Positions 12,650 through 14,542 of a DNA stretch of 14,542 nucleotides are shown here, piece by piece. The notes beneath the pieces are model-generated. The model was not told the origin of the DNA. It saw only the letters and a list, made by a program, of their open reading frames with translations, and searched no databases. The stretch is taken from the NCBI GenBank assembly GCA_023423775.1, contig JAFAEZ010000090.1, forward strand, positions 1 to 14,542, read 5' to 3'. Source of the stretch: Pseudomonadota bacterium (GTDB lineage Bacteria; Pseudomonadota; Alphaproteobacteria; Sphingomonadales; Sphingomonadaceae). Positions within the stretch are counted from its first letter, which is position 1. Each line of letters starts with the position of its first letter. The position numbers and the translations under genes were made by a program.

Positions 12650-13129
12650 GAAGCGCATCGCCACACCGTTCATGCAGTAGCGCTTACCGGTCGGGCGCGG
12701 GCCGTCGTCGAAGACATGGCCGATATGGCCGCCGCATCGCCGGCAATGGACCTCGGTCCGCTTCATGAAGAAGCTGTTGTCCGGGCGGATACCGATGGCA
12801 TTGGGCAGCGGCTTCCAGAAGCTCGGCCAACCGGTGCCGCTGTCGAACTTGGCGTCCGAGCTGAACAGAGGCAGGCCGCAGCCGGCGCAGACGTAGAGGC
12901 CGCGCCTCTTCTCCTTGTCGAGCGGGCTCGAGCGGGCGCGCTCGGTATTCTCGCCGCGAAGCACGGCATATTGCTGCGGGGTCAGCCTCTTCTTCCATTC
13001 CGCATCGCTGAGATCGACCTCGAACCGGCCTTCGCGGGCATAGGAGGTGCGTTCGCCGAACAGAAGCGCCGCGCCGCCCAGCAGGCCGACGCCGCCGAGA
13101 CCGAATAGGGCACGTCTATCGATCCTCAT
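12638..13129 (-). CDS. msrB: Peptide-methionine (R)-S-oxide reductase, exported form
   Basis: This is a 163-residue protein with an N-terminal Tat-like leader (IDRRALFGLGG, then hydrophobic to about residue 25), followed by a full MsrB domain. Structural zinc cysteines are C81/C84 (CAGC) and C129/C132 (CRRC). GTGWPSFW (98-105) is a substrate-pocket motif and the catalytic Cys is C152 in RYCMNG. It reduces the R epimer of methionine sulfoxide in proteins, here probably in the periplasm or tethered to the membrane. No obvious resolving Cys is seen at the position used by some MsrBs (Thr near 63), so another reductant may act. The ATG overlaps the end of pabBC by 4 bp (ATGA), giving coupled translation. 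Confidence 0.93.
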   Translation of the reverse strand: MRIDRRALFGLGGVGLLGGAALLFGERTSYAREGRFEVDLSDAEWKKRLTPQQYAVLRGENTERARSSPLDKEKRRGLYVCAGCGLPLFSSDAKFDSGTGWPSFWKPLPNAIGIRPDNSFFMKRTEVHCRRCGGHIGHVFDDGPRPTGKRYCMNGVAMRFIAA

Positions 13130-14542
13130 ATTTCCGTCTCCGCCGCCTCCTTGCCCGATCCGTCCTGAACCGGAGCTTGCGCGAGCCGGGCACGCAGCAG
13201 GCCGCGGACGGCGTTGCCGATCAGGAAGCCGCCGGCGAGGTCGGCCGGGACAAGGTCGCCCTCCTCGGCGTCGCCCTGCTCGATCAGGCGCTGGCGCAGT
13301 ACCCCGGGGAGCAGCCCACGCGCCAAAGGCGGGGTGACCAAAGTGCCGCCGCGCTGGACGAAGATGGTGGTGAAGCTGCCTTCGGTGAGGAAGCCGTCCT
13401 CGTCGACGAAGAGGATTTCGAACGCGCCGCTGGCGCGCCGGGCCTCGTCGTAGAAGGAACGGTCGCTGGTCTTGTGGCGCAGGCGGAAATCGTCGCACCC
13501 GACCGGGCGCCGGGCCAGGGCGACCTCGACCGCGCGATGGATCGGGGCCGGGGCGGGCGCGCTCTCGATCGCCACCGTCCCGGCGCGCGAGAGCAGCAGC
13601 CGCACCTTCTTGGGCTCGCGGTGGCGGAAGGTCGCAGCCTGGATGTCGTTGCGGACGTCGTGGCGGTCGAAGCGGAAATCGAAGGCCTGGGCGCTGTGCT
13701 TGAGCCGGAGCAAATGCCGCTCCAGATCGACGATGCCGTCGCGCGGGTCGAACCGCATCGTCTCGATCAGATCGAAGCTGCTGCGCGTCGCCACAAACTT
13801 TCCCTTCGCCAGACATTCGCGCCATTCGTCGCCGGCGCGGCTGTCCGCAACAATTCCCGAGCCGAGGCCGATGATGCCCCGGTCCTCGCCCGCTTTGATG
13901 GTTAAGGTGCGGATCGCGACATTGAAAGCCGCTTCTCCGCCCGGCGCGATATGGCCGATCGAGCCGGTATAGACATGGCGCGGCGCGGTCTCGATCTCGG
14001 CAATGATCTCCATCGCGCGGATCTTGGGAGCGCCGGTGATCGACCCGCAGGGGAAGATGGTCTCGATGACATCGAGCGCGTCGCGCCCGTCCGCCAGTTC
14101 GGCGACCACGGTCGAGGTCATCTGGTGCACGGTCGGGTAGGTCTCGACCTCGAACAAGGACGGCACCTTGACGCTGCCGGCCTTGGACACGCGCGACAGG
14201 TCGTTGCGCAGCAGATCGACGATCATCAGATTTTCGGCCCGCTGCTTCGGGTCCGCGCGCAGGCCGGCCGCCGCGGCGCGATCTTCGGCCGGATCGTGGC
14301 AGCGGGCCGCCGTGCCCTTCATCGGGCGGGTGGTGAGGCGGCCGCCGTCAAGCGTGAAGAAGAGCTCGGGCGAAAAAGAGAGGAGCCAATGCGCGCCGGT
14401 AAAGACGATGCCGCCATGGCCGGCGCGTTGCTGGCCGCGCAGCGCCGCGTAGAGGGCGAGCGGGTGGCCGGCGGTGCGGACCTCCGCGGCGAAGGTGAGG
14501 TTGGCCTGGTAGATATTGCCCGCCTCGATATGCGCCTTGATG
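13126..14542 (-). CDS. pabB: Fused aminodeoxychorismate synthase component I / aminodeoxychorismate lyase (5' end outside window)
   Basis: The frame is open to the right edge, giving 471 visible residues; the PabB N-terminus is missing. The PabB part shows NIYQANLT near the start, RPMKGTA with the catalytic Lys that separates PabB from TrpE, SLFEVETYPTVHQM, FPCGSITGAPK and LGSGIVADS. After about residue 265 a PabC (class IV PLP aminotransferase) domain follows: DLERHLLRLKHSA, RHKTSDRSFYDEAR with the PLP Lys, and LTEGSFTTIFV. Together they convert chorismate plus ammonia to p-aminobenzoate, for folate synthesis in the cytoplasm; the glutaminase PabA must be encoded elsewhere. The domains are joined directly, with no separate start. 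It is co-translated with msrB. Confidence 0.95.
   Translation of the reverse strand, partial: IKAHIEAGNIYQANLTFAAEVRTAGHPLALYAALRGQQRAGHGGIVFTGAHWLLSFSPELFFTLDGGRLTTRPMKGTAARCHDPAEDRAAAAGLRADPKQRAENLMIVDLLRNDLSRVSKAGSVKVPSLFEVETYPTVHQMTSTVVAELADGRDALDVIETIFPCGSITGAPKIRAMEIIAEIETAPRHVYTGSIGHIAPGGEAAFNVAIRTLTIKAGEDRGIIGLGSGIVADSRAGDEWRECLAKGKFVATRSSFDLIETMRFDPRDGIVDLERHLLRLKHSAQAFDFRFDRHDVRNDIQAATFRHREPKKVRLLLSRAGTVAIESAPAPAPIHRAVEVALARRPVGCDDFRLRHKTSDRSFYDEARRASGAFEILFVDEDGFLTEGSFTTIFVQRGGTLVTPPLARGLLPGVLRQRLIEQGDAEEGDLVPADLAGGFLIGNAVRGLLRARLAQAPVQDGSGKEAAETEI

Noticed and set aside
13130..13825. N-terminal extension of the MsrB frame
   Set aside because: This part is pabBC in another frame; the Arg/Pro-rich translation has no motif, and the MsrB leader peptide starts cleanly at 13129.
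1..14542. CRISPR array, insertion sequence, prophage, toxin-antitoxin or defence island
   Set aside because: I found no regularly spaced repeats, transposase or integrase motifs, target duplications or defence-family domains, and gene style is uniform across the window.

Overview
The window is high-GC, gene-dense chromosomal DNA. Protein styles and gene content point to an alphaproteobacterium, most likely a sphingomonad (Sphingomonadales). This is inferred from the GC-rich codon use, the PdeM-type nuclease, the Tat-style leaders on an M20 hydrolase and an MsrB, and the fused PabB-PabC enzyme; no rRNA or marker gene is present to settle it. I see no insertion sequence, phage gene, CRISPR array, tRNA or rRNA, so this looks like stable core and shell genome rather than an island.

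Layout. Bases 1-740 hold the 3' end of a conserved hypothetical gene and a possible 30-residue membrane peptide. Bases 741-2766 (minus) encode an overlapping LytS-type kinase and LytTR response regulator. Divergent from them is a transglutaminase-like protease (2889-3701). A 279-bp gap precedes an unrecognised 182-residue protein (3981-4529), which converges on a class I methyltransferase (4546-5502, minus). The methyltransferase diverges from osmC (5586-6014). An atypical exported M20 hydrolase (6018-7544, minus) diverges from a small DEDDh exonuclease (7610-8065). A coupled minus-strand pair, BrkB/YihY-type membrane protein then GufA-type ZIP transporter, fills 8062-9743. It diverges from an exported M19 dipeptidase (9849-11042) followed by a short MgtC/SapB protein (11100-11573). 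A 192-bp gap with a compact three-way-junction fold leads to a 53-residue single-span protein, then pdeM (11972-12634). PdeM converges on msrB (12638-13129), which is translationally coupled to a PabB-PabC fusion running off the right edge.

How the genes work together. There is no single pathway. Themes are stress and repair (OsmC, MsrB, PdeM, possibly an EcfG-type general stress promoter at osmC), peptide and protein turnover outside the cytoplasm (M19 dipeptidase, M20 hydrolase), metal handling (ZIP, MgtC-like) and folate synthesis (PabBC). Gene ends are tightly packed: three convergent pairs overlap or nearly touch, and two of these place a perfect hairpin over one or both stop codons.

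The most interesting items are the M20 protein, which lacks several canonical metal ligands while keeping the rest of the fold motifs; the nested three-stem structure upstream of the 53-residue membrane protein; and the 12-bp palindrome over two facing stop codons, which makes both proteins end in the same three residues. I did not find a convincing new multi-gene system.
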